Source of the DNA: Ostrinia nubilalis
Taxonomy: Eukaryota; Arthropoda; Insecta; Lepidoptera; Crambidae
Direction: 5' to 3'
Assembly: GCF_963855985.1 (NCBI RefSeq)
Contig: NC_087119.1
Coordinates: forward strand, 4,070,001-4,134,000
DNA: 64,000 nucleotides
Under the pieces are notes generated by a model. The model ran no database searches and was not told the DNA's origin. It saw nothing but the letters and a program-made list of their open reading frames with translations. Both the position numbers and the translations under genes were made by a program. Within the stretch, counting starts at the first letter, position 1, and each line of letters opens with the position of its first letter. Positions 39,501 to 54,500 of the stretch are shown here, one piece after another.

Positions 39501-42500
39501 AAATGATTTGATCCCTACTCAATGCGGGCTGTATTTAGTTTGGCCTGACCTCAGATTTTTGTCTAACAGCTTCTCCCAAGGATTTCCACAGCGTCCGGAC
39601 CTTGACTTACTTGACTTATGGTCCTATGTCCCCTAGATGGGGCAGAGGGCGTCCACAACAGTCCTCCATCGCGTTCGGTCTTGAGCTATGTGTTTGATCT
39701 CGCTCCAAGTCTTGCTGATCTTCTTCACCTCGTCTGCCACAGTGCGCCGCCAAGTTTGCTTGGGGCGACCACGCTTGCGTTTTCCTTGGGGGTTCCAATC
39801 CAGAGCCTGCTTGGGGATGTGATCGGGATCCCTTCGGAGAGTGTGGCCAATCCAGTTCCACTTGCGGCGCTTGATCTGCTGGACCTGCGCTGCCCGTATC
39901 GTTCCCGAGCTTTACGAGATTTGTTTCTTCTCTTACCTGCCCTGAATTCCCGCAGGCAACGAGATGTCAGTCCCCTCAGCGGAGATCCGTCCGGCGATCA
40001 ACGACTACTTCGAAGGAGACCGCATCGAGCTGGAGTGCGTGACGCGAGGCAACCCTTCTCCCAGTATCACGTGGCAGAGAGCCTCTGGCCGCCCTCTGCC
40101 GGAGTATGCGCAAGTCGTGAGCGATGTGTTCATCATTGACCGCGCGCGGGAGGAAGACGCTGGAGAATACAGGTAAGACCACAGAATAATAATAAGTACT
40201 ACGTACAGAAGTTTTACTTCGCGAAGGTATTTAAAAAAATGTAAGCTCAATGTCATTAACAATATGGTGTAATTTAGCCTGTCTCAAGAGTCAAGCACCA
40301 TTTTGTTGACAAACGTCAGTGATCGCCACTGCGCCGAAGCTATAGGGCTGACTTCGGTAAAATGATGTGACGTGAGGTGCCAAACTGCGGAAAATAGCGG
40401 AGGAAATACATGATTTAGCATGAATTATCATGAATAATATTAACTACTTATTTACCTCTCAGTGTCTTGAGGCAACTTAAAAAAGTACATTCTGTGTTTT
40501 TATTATTATTTAGGCAGTTAAATACTGCACAGTATTTAGTAAACCATTTTCTTTATTTTCTTCCATCATACACAAGAATACGCGTGCGTGAGTCAATGTT
40601 CGCTCGTATGTGAGGCCTTGTCAAATAGTATCCTGTAGGTGGGCCATCGTGCGTGTTTTGTTTTCGATGTAAACTCGCGTAGATGAACAGGCCTGGTAAG
40701 ACTTGAAAGTCCGTTGGAGTGATCAAATCCACTTCGTATTTAATGAGGGTTTTCGCGTTTGAAAAATCCGCCAGATGGCAATACGTAGACGCGAGGTCCA
40801 AATGCTGCATGATTGGTTATTTTTGACATATCTGTCAATGTCATGTCAAAAATAACCGATCATGCAGCATTTGGACCTCGCGTCTACGTATTGGTTATTT
40901 TTGACATATCTGTCAATATCATGTCAAAAATAACCGATCATGCAGCATTTATTTAGACCTCGCGTCTACGTATTGCCATCTGGCGGATTTTTCAAACGCG
41001 AAAACCCTCATTAGAAATGTTTAGGAAACGTACTTTCACATCTCTAATCTTTCGTAACACTGCATTTGGTGCAAGTACACTGAGTGTTGATTCGTCGCCA
41101 TTTTTATTTGAAACGATTGGTCAGATTATGGGATTTGTGATATACAAACATAAAATGTGGATGTGTAAAAACCTAACCATAATGCTATAAAAATATGTTT
41201 TCGCCATCTTCATGAAATTCATAATTTATTATTACGTCATTGTTTTTAATTTCTTCCGTGAAAAAGATAATATTAATAAACCTGTTTTATTCAATGTTTT
41301 CCAACATGGCCGATGGAATAGCTTTGAATTGTAACAGTTAAAGCAATACTCGGGCACTTCTTAATAAAGTGCCATAGCTGTAAATGAAAAACTAATTTTA
41401 AATATTCATGAAACCTTTGAGCTGTGAGCAATATCGGCTCCAGATAGACAACAATAGAGTAAAGTGACGCTCAAAGTAACGTAGTAGTTGATAGTGAATT
41501 TATATCATATTTTTGCATTTATGTCAATTTTTATTAACTAAAGGAAAGAACGGGGTCTCCAAACATCCAACTCGTAATAGATACTTCAGCTACTTTTTAA
41601 GTAGGTTAAGGAAGACGACAGCAGATCAAGAAAAATTGAGTTTGCAACAAAAATGTGTATTCTGAGGTGCTGTCGACTGAATCATTGTAAACGATGCTGA
41701 ATAATCATTTCATTTCCTTTCATCATAGATGCACAGTGAAGAACACAGCTGGTGAGGACTACGGCAAAGCGGTGGTGAACGTTCGCCCGCGCCCGTCCCA
41801 ACCGATCCGCGAGAAACTGACCGTGTCCCAATCCTCGCCGACCATCTCTGAGGGACAGAACACGAGGATCGTGTGCACAGGCACCGCTAATGTCCCCGCC
41901 GGCTCCATCGACTGGGTCCGGTGAGTTTTTGTTTGTATTGGACTGCCTTTGAGACCTTTATGTCGCTGAATCGCAGTCGCAAATCGCTGGAGGGGATTTG
42001 GAAGTATGCAATGCAATTCACTTGTTTTCAAATTGAAAACAAAAGATTATTATAACTGTTAGATAGTTATTTCAGCTGTCTGAACCTTTTCAAATGTATT
42101 ACTTACTTGTTGTAGGCGTACACACTTACAAATAAAGTATCCTCTTATAATATTCACAGATAACTTATTAAAGGATAAAAATAATAGTTCGGCAACGAAA
42201 TATCAAGAGTCAGATAATATAAATAGCCATCGACTTTTGGATATCCGGCTCCGATCCCATTTCTTTGTCCGTTCAACGGCGACTATTAACAACTAAAATA
42301 CATAAAAGTAGGTTTAATAGAAATGGACTTCATCCAATACTATTCAACACTCAACAGACAAGACGGTGCCCAATTCCAAGCGAACGTGCGTTCCATCAAC
42401 GGAGTTCTATACGTGGACTACGCCAACCCTGATAACCAAGGAGTATACATCTGCCGCACGACGTCTTACGACGTGGCCCCAGTACTGGTGGTCCTGACGG

Positions 42501-45500
42501 TGCTCTCTCAAGGCACTCCTCCGCCAGAACAACAGCCGAACATAACCGTCTCAGTGAACAACTTGAAGATACCAACCGGTGGAAGCGGAGCCGTAGAGTG
42601 CACGCCTAAAGGATACCCACAGCCCCAAATTCGGTGGAGGAAAGTAAGTAACCACTCAGTATCCTACTAAGAATATAATTTTGTGAGGATGGATGGATCT
42701 GGGGGCACGGCAGTGCCCCCACCAAGTCGAGCAAAAAAGGGGCACGGCCGTACCATCCTTTTCTCGAAGCAATTCAGGCCATTTTCGACTGCCTGTAACT
42801 TCGTTGTGGATAAAACTAGAAGGCTGAATTTTCATTAGCTATGCAGGCATTGTAAAGACACGGTATATTTAAAATTTCATTCAATTTGAACCAGTACTTT
42901 AAGAATGAGGATCATTTCGATTTTTAGCTGTGAATGCAGATTTAAAGAGCTAAGAAATCCTTAATACACAGTCCAAAAATTTTTGTTCTATGACAAAAAT
43001 TGACGAAGTTATGGCCAAATTACTAAAAAAGTTCACTGACCGCCCGGCGCGGGGACGATGACGTCACAATATCCGATCCGAACGCTGCCGGCGTACTACG
43101 TGGATAGAAAATATTTTTTTCTAGCCAAACTATCAGTTTTAGAGAAAAACTTGTAATGACATTTATTCATCAGAATAAAGTAAGCTATCGATAGGTAATT
43201 TTAAAAAATATAAATTGTGAAAAATAACGCAATAAATCCATATGCTCATACGATTCAATGGAACGCAGAGACGCGATTGGGGTCTCCGCGGTGGTATATT
43301 TGGCGATTTATTCAAATAAAGTGTTCATAAGTGTTGTTAGAGTCATATCTTCTTCCAAGTAAAATATAAAAATGTATAAGTATTAATTTATTTACTTCTA
43401 ACAATAAGGTATAGCTGAGGCAGATACACTCTGCCTAGGCTACAAGACATTGCTATGAAGATCATTTCGATGTACACGCAATACCATGCAAATAAATATC
43501 ATGAAAACACGTGTAAATTAAATTATTTAGTGCGATGGCCAAGTCAATATATTTATGTAAAACGTTAAAGATTTCCTGGCCTGGACTTGGTATTACATGG
43601 ATCTCACAACTTTTTACCGTAGAACAACTGAGTTGCGAGACTTGGTTTTTTTGACAAGTATTGTTTTTGATGGGATGTTTCTTACTCTTTCACGCTTAAA
43701 CCACCGACTCAGAATTTGTTGTAGAATAGTTTTATCCAGGTTTTTGAAATAAGGATATGCACGTGATAATGTTTTCCTGTGACAGAAAGCCACAGTCCGA
43801 ATTCATGTAGGCAAAGCTGGGGGCAAAAGCCAGTAATAAAAATCCATGAACATTGTACTGTTTAGTTCCAAACATAAGCAAATCTATCTTGAAGTGTGGC
43901 TCGGTCATAACTAAAAATTTTAAAAACGAAGGGCCCTATTTCAGAAAAGTCAAACACACGTTGAACATTGGTTTAAAATGACATTTGCATAATCACGGCA
44001 TAATCATGTAATATGACAATATAAACAAGTGTTCAAGGAGCTTTTAACTTTTTGTAATAAGCGCCAAAATGTTTATATCATATCATCTGCTGCTATCGCG
44101 TTCGAGAATTGTTTCCGTACTTTACAGACACAGGAAACACAGTAATCTGTATTAATCTTTTATGGTATTGCATTTTTAACAAATGCGACCTTAACTCAAG
44201 GCGGTATGGTTAAAATTAAAAATACCTTACTGTGAACCCTCCTCAGAGCTAGGTGTTCTACAGGTTTGTTTTTAAAACTTTTCCGGACGTAAAAGGAACA
44301 AATAATACGAGGTCCTACTCTGGAAACAATCTGGACGTATTCAACTTTATTCGTTTCGCTCACTCGTAGTGGGGTAAAAGAGTTACACAAACATGATTTT
44401 AATACCTACCTTACAGGACTACGTAGTATACCCCCACTTTTAATAACATGTTTTTCACACAACGTGAAATTAGTAAGCTTCAAAGCTTTATTGAAACTTT
44501 TGAACAGTCATTTTAATTGTATTCGCGATTAAAACGCTCAACGTTTGCTGCAAAGGGTCATTTAAAATTTCAGGAATGCAAAATTTATTCCGGGCTAAAA
44601 ATTTTACAAACTCCTGCTAGGTGATAATAGCTCTTTGAGAGCTTCCAGGAAGGCATATTTCGAGTTAATTACATTGCAATATTAAATATTTTTGATTGTT
44701 GCAAAGTTCATGCGAAATAAATTTCATGTTTCGTATTGCACGTTTTATGCTTTGTTAGAGCATATCAGATGCCCGTGGGGCGGCTCATACATTTGTGAAC
44801 ATGTTTGTAACAAAATGTTTAAAGGTGAGGTAGACCGGAAACACCATGACCATTGCTCTGTCTCTTTCAGTCCAACGGCGAGTTCGGAGACAGCACGAGC
44901 CAACGCCAGAACTCGTTGATCATCGCCAACGCCCGCGAGGACGACAAAGGCTACTACCAGTGCGAGGGCATCTTGGACGGACAACCCATCTCCATCATCT
45001 ACGTATACATCGACATCGAAAGTACGAGCCTTTTACGTTGACAAATCTTTCACAAAAGTGCTAAATCGAATCAGTGACTGCAGAAAATGCAATTTCGCTC
45101 CGAGTTGAAAGTTCCTTTTGATCTCAACTCAGACACTTGCATGTAAATGCCGTTCCCATATCCGCGATTTTATTTCGATATTTTTGGAATAAAAGTAGTC
45201 GCAGTAACCCAATAAATTACTTGCAATACCATCTCTACTCTAGTTTCGTGACATACTTTTCACGAGCTGTAAATCGTAGTTTCTGTTTTGTTCCTGACCT
45301 CTTTATACAAGATCATTATTTGCCATAACTTCTTTTTCTTTCATTCTTCGTGCGCTTTGTATAATTTCAAGTAGAGATCTACTACTGCTTACACAACAAA
45401 AGTGACCACCGAACACTTTGGTTATGAGGAACAAAATGTTGTGTAAATAACAAATAATTCTGTAGTGAGCTAGACTTATTTTGGTTATAGTTAACACTTA

Positions 45501-48500
45501 GTTCGGTGGTCACTTTTGTTGTGTAAGCAGTAACCAAACATTTTTTTCAGTGCGTGAAGATATTTTATGAAACATTATAAGTTTTGTCCTAACTTCATAT
45601 TAGTACTTTTAAATGGAACAATTTTTTGTATCATTTCTAATCTTTCTCGAAAAAGACCCATACCATAGTTACTGACAATAACGTAACCAGAGCGCAGATC
45701 AGGCCCTAGAAGAACAGCCTCTTACATATTATGTTCTCACACACGCTTCTGTAAATATTATCTACCAGAGCGCGAGCGACCAGCAGTGGAGATCTGGCCT
45801 CAAGGCGAGCAGGCGCTCAACTTGGGAAGCTCTTTCGAGCTGCGCTGCCGCGTCACGGCCGGCGTGCCTGAGCCCACCGTCACTTGGAGCCGAAGCGGCG
45901 GCAGACAACTTTCGCCGTACACGCAGCTGCAGCCCTACAACATCTTGAAGTAAGGAACCTTTTTTTTTTTATGCATAACAAGGCAGGTATTTGACCACAA
46001 TCGCACCTGATGTTAAGTGGGATGCGGTCTAGGATGGTACATATCTGCCCTGTAAGTGCCTATTCACTCTCGCCTTGAAAAGGCCCGGATTATAGTTTTC
46101 GGGAAAGACAGCAGCAGGCAACGAATTCCAGTCCCTAGCTGTTCGCATTATAAAAGAACTTTCTTTCAGCTCAACCGGGATGACATAATCTGCAATTTCA
46201 ATAGATCGAGATGACGTATTCTAGCATTTCATCATGACTCTTTCGACTAGACTGCTGTCACATTAAGGCGTCAGGACATGAGAGCGACAGCAGCACGGCT
46301 TTTTGTATAATCCTTATCTAATTATTGGCAGCGTGTCTGTCCCGCGTGGGGAACGCTCCTAAACTGTCCTACAACCGCCTAATTGTGAAAGCGCGCTTAT
46401 GGATAACTTTTCAGCTTAACCAGCACTTCATCAGATCATGATGAATGTAATATATTATCATTACATCAGATTAAAATGACGACAATGTGTCTCTATCAGA
46501 CCAAGATGACGTAATTTCTACCCCTTTGATCTCAGTCAATGACGGTCAGGGTGCGCATGATCATCTTAGGTGCAGATTTAGCAGTGACTTACCAAAAGGA
46601 TTTTTATGAAAACAAGCTGGTTAGGCCGATGGGGCAGTAAGGTTCTGGAATGGAGGCCGCGTACTGGAAAACGCAGCGTGGGACGTCCACCTACAAGGTG
46701 GACCGACGACATTGTAAAGGTAGCAGGGAAGCGCTGGATGCAGGGCACTACCAATCGATCAACGTGGAAAGCATTAGGGGAGGCCTATGTTCAGCAGTGG
46801 ACGTCCTATGGCTGAAATGATGATGATGATGAAGCTGGTTAGGTTAGGTTTTCTGCATCACGACTATTGTCAGCAACAAATCATTTTTGTTAAGAAATTT
46901 TTATTGGGCAAACACTCAAAATAAATTCATTCACAGATTCGAGAAGATCGAAGTGAATGACGAAGGCGAATACTATTGCTCGGCTTCGAACGTCGCTGGT
47001 ACTGCCACAGCCAGCTCCACCATCAAGGTTCGCTCGCCTCCTGAGGTGATCGTGACTCCCAGCGACTTCATCCAAGTGCAGTATGGAGAGCCCGTCACGG
47101 TTGAATGCCGTGCTAGAGGATACCCCCTACCCATGGTCTCTATCAAGAGTAAGTTACCAGGCCTAATGTTTCTTCTGCAATGTTCTTTTCAAGCTGTTTT
47201 AATGACAGTGCATATACTCGTAGCTGTAATACTGTTGGAACTTCTGATGTTACTAGACTTTATGTTGTGTATGAATGGGTATATCTTCCTGAAAAACCTT
47301 GGCTTATTGAAATAGTGGAGCGAGACACTGCAGAAGAATATCGAGATTGGACAATACATGATATCATCACCACTATTTCTACGGAAATACACACAGGTTT
47401 TATCTCAGGAGACGAGAGAGAATAAATAGCAGCAAATGGTCGCACTAGCTCAGCTCAAATTTTATTAGGTCGTCGATCCACAAGGCTAGTAGTTCCATTG
47501 ACTCTTTTCTTCAGTCTAAGCCCTTTGGATGTTATTCCATCTGTATGCTTGTAATGTGTATTAATATTCCTAGAAGTAGCAAAGAAGGAATAAGTAGATT
47601 CGGAATTAAGTATTGTCATTTTGTCACCTGGTGCTAAAAATAAATATTCTTCCAGGCGCAAACCGGGAGATCGTAGCACCCTATCCCGGCATGGTCACCC
47701 TGAACATTTCGTCGGCCAGTGAACGCGATGACGGATACTACATCTGTTCCGCGACTTCGCCCGCGGGCACCATCGAAGAGCAGTTCGGCATCAGAGTCGA
47801 AATGCGAGGTGACATTGGCTTCGAACCCGGTCAGTGCGACTTTTGATAATAGCGTTTAATACCAAAATAATAATGGTCAAAGAGAATACGTTACATCTTG
47901 ATGAGATAGTCGAGTTACCCACGAGCTAAGTAAGAAGAGTACAGATTATATTGGAAGTTTAACAGACCGCACCATTATTGAAAAAAAAATTGGTACCCTT
48001 TCAAAATTATATGATCGAATGCAAATAACAATACTTACTAATATTGCAGCCATTTCTAATTGGCCAATTTAAACTTGGCATCTTGGCATTTCTTACACGA
48101 ATCAAAGCGCTCATGTTGCTTTGAGTAAAATTCTCAAGCACTTTGTCAGCTTTAAGTGTGTAGCCACGAGTATGCCTTGATGGCGCGACACAACGCTATC
48201 AAAGAACAGTGAAACGTGTCGCATTTATTTTAAAATTTTAAAGTCCTCATTCGCTTGAAGATCGAGAAAAAAAGTTGCCAAATAAAACGCCAATTGTCAA
48301 AATGTTTGCCGTACCGTGTAAATGTTGTAGACAATGGCTGACTTTAGTTTTGGTAAATAGTTTTTTCTAATTTTTACATTGGTTTTACTCTTCCTTTATA
48401 GAAATTTATGTTTGTAGATTTTTAACATAGATTAGCTATGTGTAGGTACTATGTTTTATTTATTTGCTAAGTGTATTGTTTCTACTCAATATCTACCAAG

Positions 48501-51500
48501 CTTAGTTGAATGTAAATTCTTATCTTTTCTTACTAAATGTACTTTTTTATTTACCATTGTTGGGTTAGACTTACTAGCATGTTAGAGCTATACTTCATTC
48601 GCGTTAAGAAAATAGTGAAACAGCAATATGACACATAAACCTGTAGTAAAAATCAAACCAATAATAATGCAAAATAACCGTCTGAACTTACTTTAAACTG
48701 GTCAATGTGAACACGGCTTTCTAATTTTGCTATGACCTAATCGCTCAAAAACCGTCTGTTCGTTTGCCTCGTGACACATAAAACAATCTTAGAAAATCAC
48801 TATTTTTTTGACACGAATGTAGGTACTATTACTCATTTGAAATTATTTGCTGATTACTGGCGTAGTGTTCAAATAAGTATTAAGAAACCGCCGTCAATCT
48901 TGAGTTTTTGTTGAACAGTAGAAGGCAGTGGGGACATATTCGTCGAGCCCAACCTGCCCTACCCGCCTGAGCAGCCCAGCGACTTGATTGCCGCCGAGGG
49001 ACAAGAAACACGCATTGTGTAAGTTATTTTTACTAACACCTTGTATAGAACGAAAGGAAAACTTTATTAGACAACATCAAAAACACTAATAAAAAATATC
49101 AAAAAATTAGCCACGAACGGGTTGTGCCACGCGCAGTGTAGGGTTCCGTAGTTGTCCGTCGTTAACACAATATATTTCAGAAGCAAGCAATTACTTCATC
49201 TAAAGTCACTTTTAATATTTCTTCTTAGAAATTTTCACTAGTTAAGAAATTTTATAATACGTGAGTATAATGACTATTACCCCTAAACTAACTGAAACCG
49301 CTATAGTTTTCCTTGAAAGTTCATGAAAAGCAGTATTATTACGAATTTTTCGGCGTGTTTTGTCGGCGTGATTAATATACATACCTCCACAAAATTACAG
49401 CTCTCTAGTGCCAATATTTTCCAAGCAAAACCTCAGACAGACAGACAGACAGACATATCGAAACTATAAGGGTTCCTTGTCAGGACTACGGAACCCTAAA
49501 AAGGTCACCCACTCAGTATTGGCCGCGCAACAAAAGTTGAGGTGATAATTCATACTCACACTGATGTTATTTGAATACACAACACACAAATTAGTCAGAA
49601 TACGCAAGACGTTATTCATGCTTACACAGGGCGAAAACGTTAAGTGATCTCACTTGATTGTTTCTAAACTATTCATATACTCACTTGATTGATATCGAAA
49701 AACTTGTTAGTGATCCTGAAAGCATTAGCCTACAGCATTTATTTGTCACAGAACAACGAGCCGCTCTATGAAATATTCTGTCATCCTTTTACGAACCAAA
49801 CGTACATTTTACCTGTATTGTACCATTCGTAAGAACGGTCCATTACATAGAAATCTTCTAGCCTATAAGTACTCACCTTTAAATAGCGGAACGTTTTGAT
49901 AGGTCTTAACATGAAATAAATCATAACATCAGTAAATAGTAATATTATCTAAAACCTATGCGACGAACAAGACAACACGTTGTATTTGTGCGGTACTAGA
50001 ATACACGTTTCCCAGGGTTCTCTCCCAGAACACGTAGCAGAGTCTATTTAGAACAGGGCGCTTGCTTCTGGGTAGTCAGCGTGTATAGACTATAGATATA
50101 ATCCCCTGTAGCGCTGAAATGTAGATTTAGTCTACGTGTACATTCGCTACCACGTCCAAACATTGGATTACGTATTAGAACCAACATAGGAACTATTGAA
50201 TAAGCAATTAATGCATTTACTCGTATGTGAACCACACGTTCGTTCCAACAGCTTTCGTCCTAAGGCTTGATTCACACGTACCACAAACACAATACGGAGC
50301 GAGCGCTAATTTGTATTCTAAATCATATACATACGTACCACAATTTGTTGTCAATATCGGCCGCGTGTGTAAATACCGAGCACACCGTAACCACGTCGCA
50401 ACCACCAGCGACATCTTGAACATGGTACCATAGCGACAATGCAACTATACCCACAACCATCACATCCAGGAACCACCACCACCACGCACCAAAACTAACT
50501 TGTTGTACCACAACGCTACCGCAAGAAACAGCAGCGACACTATTCACACGTAACCACAGCTTGACCACGGTTATGGTACGTGTGAAACAAGCCTAAAATA
50601 ATCTAGTTTTCCTCTCCCGACAAAGTACATTTCTCTCGCTTTTGATTTTGTCAAAAAATCGACACTGAAGGTTCAATGTAAGCCACTAGAGTATTAAATG
50701 TTACGTCACGTTTATCTTTTAAAATGATGCTCAGAGAAACAATGATAATAATTTATCATGGCAGAAAATCGCGCGTAATGAAAAATTATTTACGTTCGGA
50801 ATTGTGTACCCTAGACATGTCCAAAATATGTAGTATAATAGTGCAGGACCAGTTATGCTAAAAGTGTATTGGTATTTAAATAAACCTGCGTATACTTCTT
50901 TTAACTTTTGACTCGGCGTTGTCGTCGTCGTTTCAGCCAAATGACGTCCTCTGCTGGACAAAGGCCTCCCCCAAGGTTTTCCACAATGAACGGTCCTGCG
51001 CTGCCCGCATCCAGGTTCTTCCCGCGACCTTTACCAGATCGTCGGTCCACCTAGTAGGAGGCCTGCCCACGCTAAAGTAATACCATTGACAACTACAAAT
51101 TAGATTTCAATGTATTTTTTTCTTTGATGTCTAGGTTGAATGCGAAAATAGATTTCAATTAAGTTAAATATTCCTTTCATGTAACTAGATTGAACTCAAA
51201 AATATCTTGTAAGAAGCCCCATGAAACCCATGCAATGTGATTCAATTTAATCAAATTAGCTTTTCTCAAAGGACCAGCTTTTAGTTTTCTTCAGAACCAA
51301 TCTTGCAATAAAAATATTTTTATCGGGGAAAGGTTGATTGATTTGCAATTGACCCCTAAGTCGCGTCGTCGAGGTCAGAGCTGTTTCTGTTATTTATTTA
51401 TGAATCACTCAATTCAATTATGAAATGTCTTTTCAATAGAAACTGATTCGTCTTTTCAATAGAAAATCAAAGTTTTCTCATAAATTTAATATGTAGGACG

Positions 51501-54500
51501 TAGGTAGGTATTACAGCTCATTTCTAACAATCTGTGTCGTTTCATATTAGTTTGCATCAAAACAGAATGATTACCTACTTATTTGCTTTCAACAGGCAAT
51601 CATTGTGGCTATTTCTAAATGAAAACATGAATGTGAAATTGAGCTCTTTTGAAATGTGACTCTCCAATTATACGAGCCACTTCATACTTCATAATGAACA
51701 AAGATTTTGTATTACAAAAGTGGAACCAGTTCTATGATGTTGATTTTGTAATTACGTAATGAAATTATAACTGCGCCTAAAATTTGTTACCACGCGCGGC
51801 ATATAATATCAGTAGCACTTGACATTTTCACTGAACGAGCCGCCATGTTACGTATCTCAGTATGTAAATATGTATTTTAAAACTATTTTAACGAATAAAA
51901 ACAATAATTTTGTGCGCTGCACAGTAATTTAACGATTAACCCAATTGTAAACACTTAATATGCAATAAAAAATTTGAATTTGAATTTGAATTTGAATTTC
52001 TAAAGTACATAAGTACATAATATTATGAACGATAAAATTAAAAAGCTTAACTCCAAAAAAACAGTCAATCTGAAAACAAGTACAAAAGGTCACATCAAAC
52101 TTAACTATGTGGCATTTTATGTATACTGGTCATCACAAAAATCGGCCCACCTATGTTTTACAGGAAAACTCGTTTCTACTGACACAATCATGGTGCCCTA
52201 ACAATATTGGTGTTATTTGAAAGCCCAATAAATATCCTTAAAGAAAAACACATTTAATTTCTTAATAAACTATTAACATAAACGCGATATACAATAAACG
52301 TGACTTGAAAAAAGACCTCACTTTGGGCTCACCTCTGGGATCAATTAGACAAATTGTTATGGTTATAAAACCAAATAATGATCTCACGTGTCCTCTTTAA
52401 CAGATGGATATCGATTAATCCCAACTTAACAGTTTTATAGCCATAAAAGTTGGCTCAAGCGTAACTACCTATTTTTTGAAGAAGTGACTCTGGATTCTTC
52501 TACAGACACATTTTTGGGGTAAAAACCTTTCCTTTAATGTAATGAAGTTTGAAACTAGGCTTTTAAATGGTGCCAATATTGGTGGGAAGTGGGGATGCAT
52601 ACTTTTGAAAGTGCTTGTTGCGGGAGGGTCGATTTTTGTGATGACCAGTGTAGTTGAGATAGATTCTATTTTTTTTTCAGATGTGATCCTTCAATCCTTT
52701 TTCGGATAAAATTTCTTGGGGCTTTTGACCATAACAGCCAGACCAGACTTTTCATTGTTAAAAATTCAGGTTAAGTTGCGAATTGTAGGTATCCCTACTG
52801 CGTTAATAAGAGCTAACGTACTTTTATCGTTACATATGGTTGTTAACTTGTTACACATCGTGTGGATCTAACCGATGAATAATATTTCACAGTTGCGATT
52901 CGTCGACCGCCTTGGATGTGCAGTGGACCAGAGCAGACAGAAGACCACTGCAGCCTAACGCGCGACAAAACGGAAACATCCTGATCATACAACGGGTAAG
53001 TAGAACCTACTTTTTCATCATCATCTGGTTAGGTTAGGAACACGACCCATTGCCAGACGCAAATGGAGGATTTTTTATATAACTGCCCACGCTGACTAGA
53101 CGGATTGGGGAGGCCGGATGTTCGCATATTTCTCACACCCACTGGAAGAGGGAAAGAAAAACAGACTATTTTCATTAACGATGCAAAGTAAAATTATGTA
53201 TTGGTATTTAAAATTTACTTTATGGACTTCTTTATCCTACTAATTTCTATATTACTCTGATGTGTAGGTACTAACAATATAAATTACACTGATAACCGGC
53301 TAGAGCATGAATTAATTTAGGTGGTCGACACGTATTTGCTTGCTGTTTAGTGGATCGCGACCGCAATCACAAAGCTAGCGGCATCCGCTAGGATCAATCC
53401 CGCAAAGGGAAATGTTATGGCATTCAATGTAAACGTGAATTGGTGGAACTCGAAATATCTACTACTTAATTAGTAACTAGGAATATCTTGTTCGTTTTGA
53501 CTGACATTGATTTATTACGAATGAAAGATGGTCGACACACTTATACGACACAGTAAAATATCGACTTAGTAAATAAATTCCGATAGCTGACCTAGCTGAC
53601 CTAGCATTAATAATTGAATTTGTAATTAAATCATGATTTCTTTCTGCAGCACTCTCAAACACCCCTATATTTTTATTAATTTCCTCAACTATCCCACCAG
53701 ACTTCCAAACAAGACGCCGGACAATACATATGCAACGTCATGGACCGGTACAACGGCGAGGTGACCAAGTCGGCCACCACCAGCCTGGTCGTCATGGCGC
53801 CGCCCAGGATCACCCTGCAGCCGCCCACGCAAACCGTCCACCCGGGCGAATCGCCCACCGTAGAATGCGTAGTAGAGGGTGAACAGATCGAAGAAATCGT
53901 ATGGCGACCCCTCACCAGACCCTTCTCTAGGTAAGTCGACCAACTAAATTACAGATGAACGAAATGAACATTTATCGATGATTTTAACACTTTAGATTTT
54001 TTCAAGAACTAGAACAAGGACTCGCGTAGCCCCATCGATGTCTGCTGAATGTGATCTCACTAACGGAAAAACTTCCCGGGAACCTACATGCCAATTTAAA
54101 ACGATTTTGTTACATTTCAAACAATATCCTGCCTGCCAATCTCAAATTAGTGTTAATATTAAAATGTATGCTTACAATAAGACCATCGAAATAATTACGC
54201 CTCTCTAACTCATTGAATAGTAATCTGATATTCATCTAAAATGCATATCACAAAACAGACAATACTGAATACCGTTGAAACTGAATAACAGAATTCCAAA
54301 GCGCACGGAACTTTGAATTTCAATACCGCCCAGTCACAAATGCATCAGGTTGCAAACAATGTTGGCTAATACAAACGTAAAATCCGATTTATGGACGTCA
54401 CGATTTCACACATCAAAGAGTGGATTTTGATAATAATCTCGACACCCACAGGACTGAGTGCCATTAAATAGCAGGAAATTAGGATTGGTCAGCGTATTCG

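Noticed and set aside
39618..40139. 173-codon plus-strand frame overlapping the Ig 5 exon
   Set aside because: The 5' part is antisense LINE sequence and the 3' part is out of frame with the clear Ig domain.
47180..47425. 81-codon open frame in an intron
   Set aside because: No recognised domain, no matching splice sites, and it lies between two well-joined Ig 9 exons.
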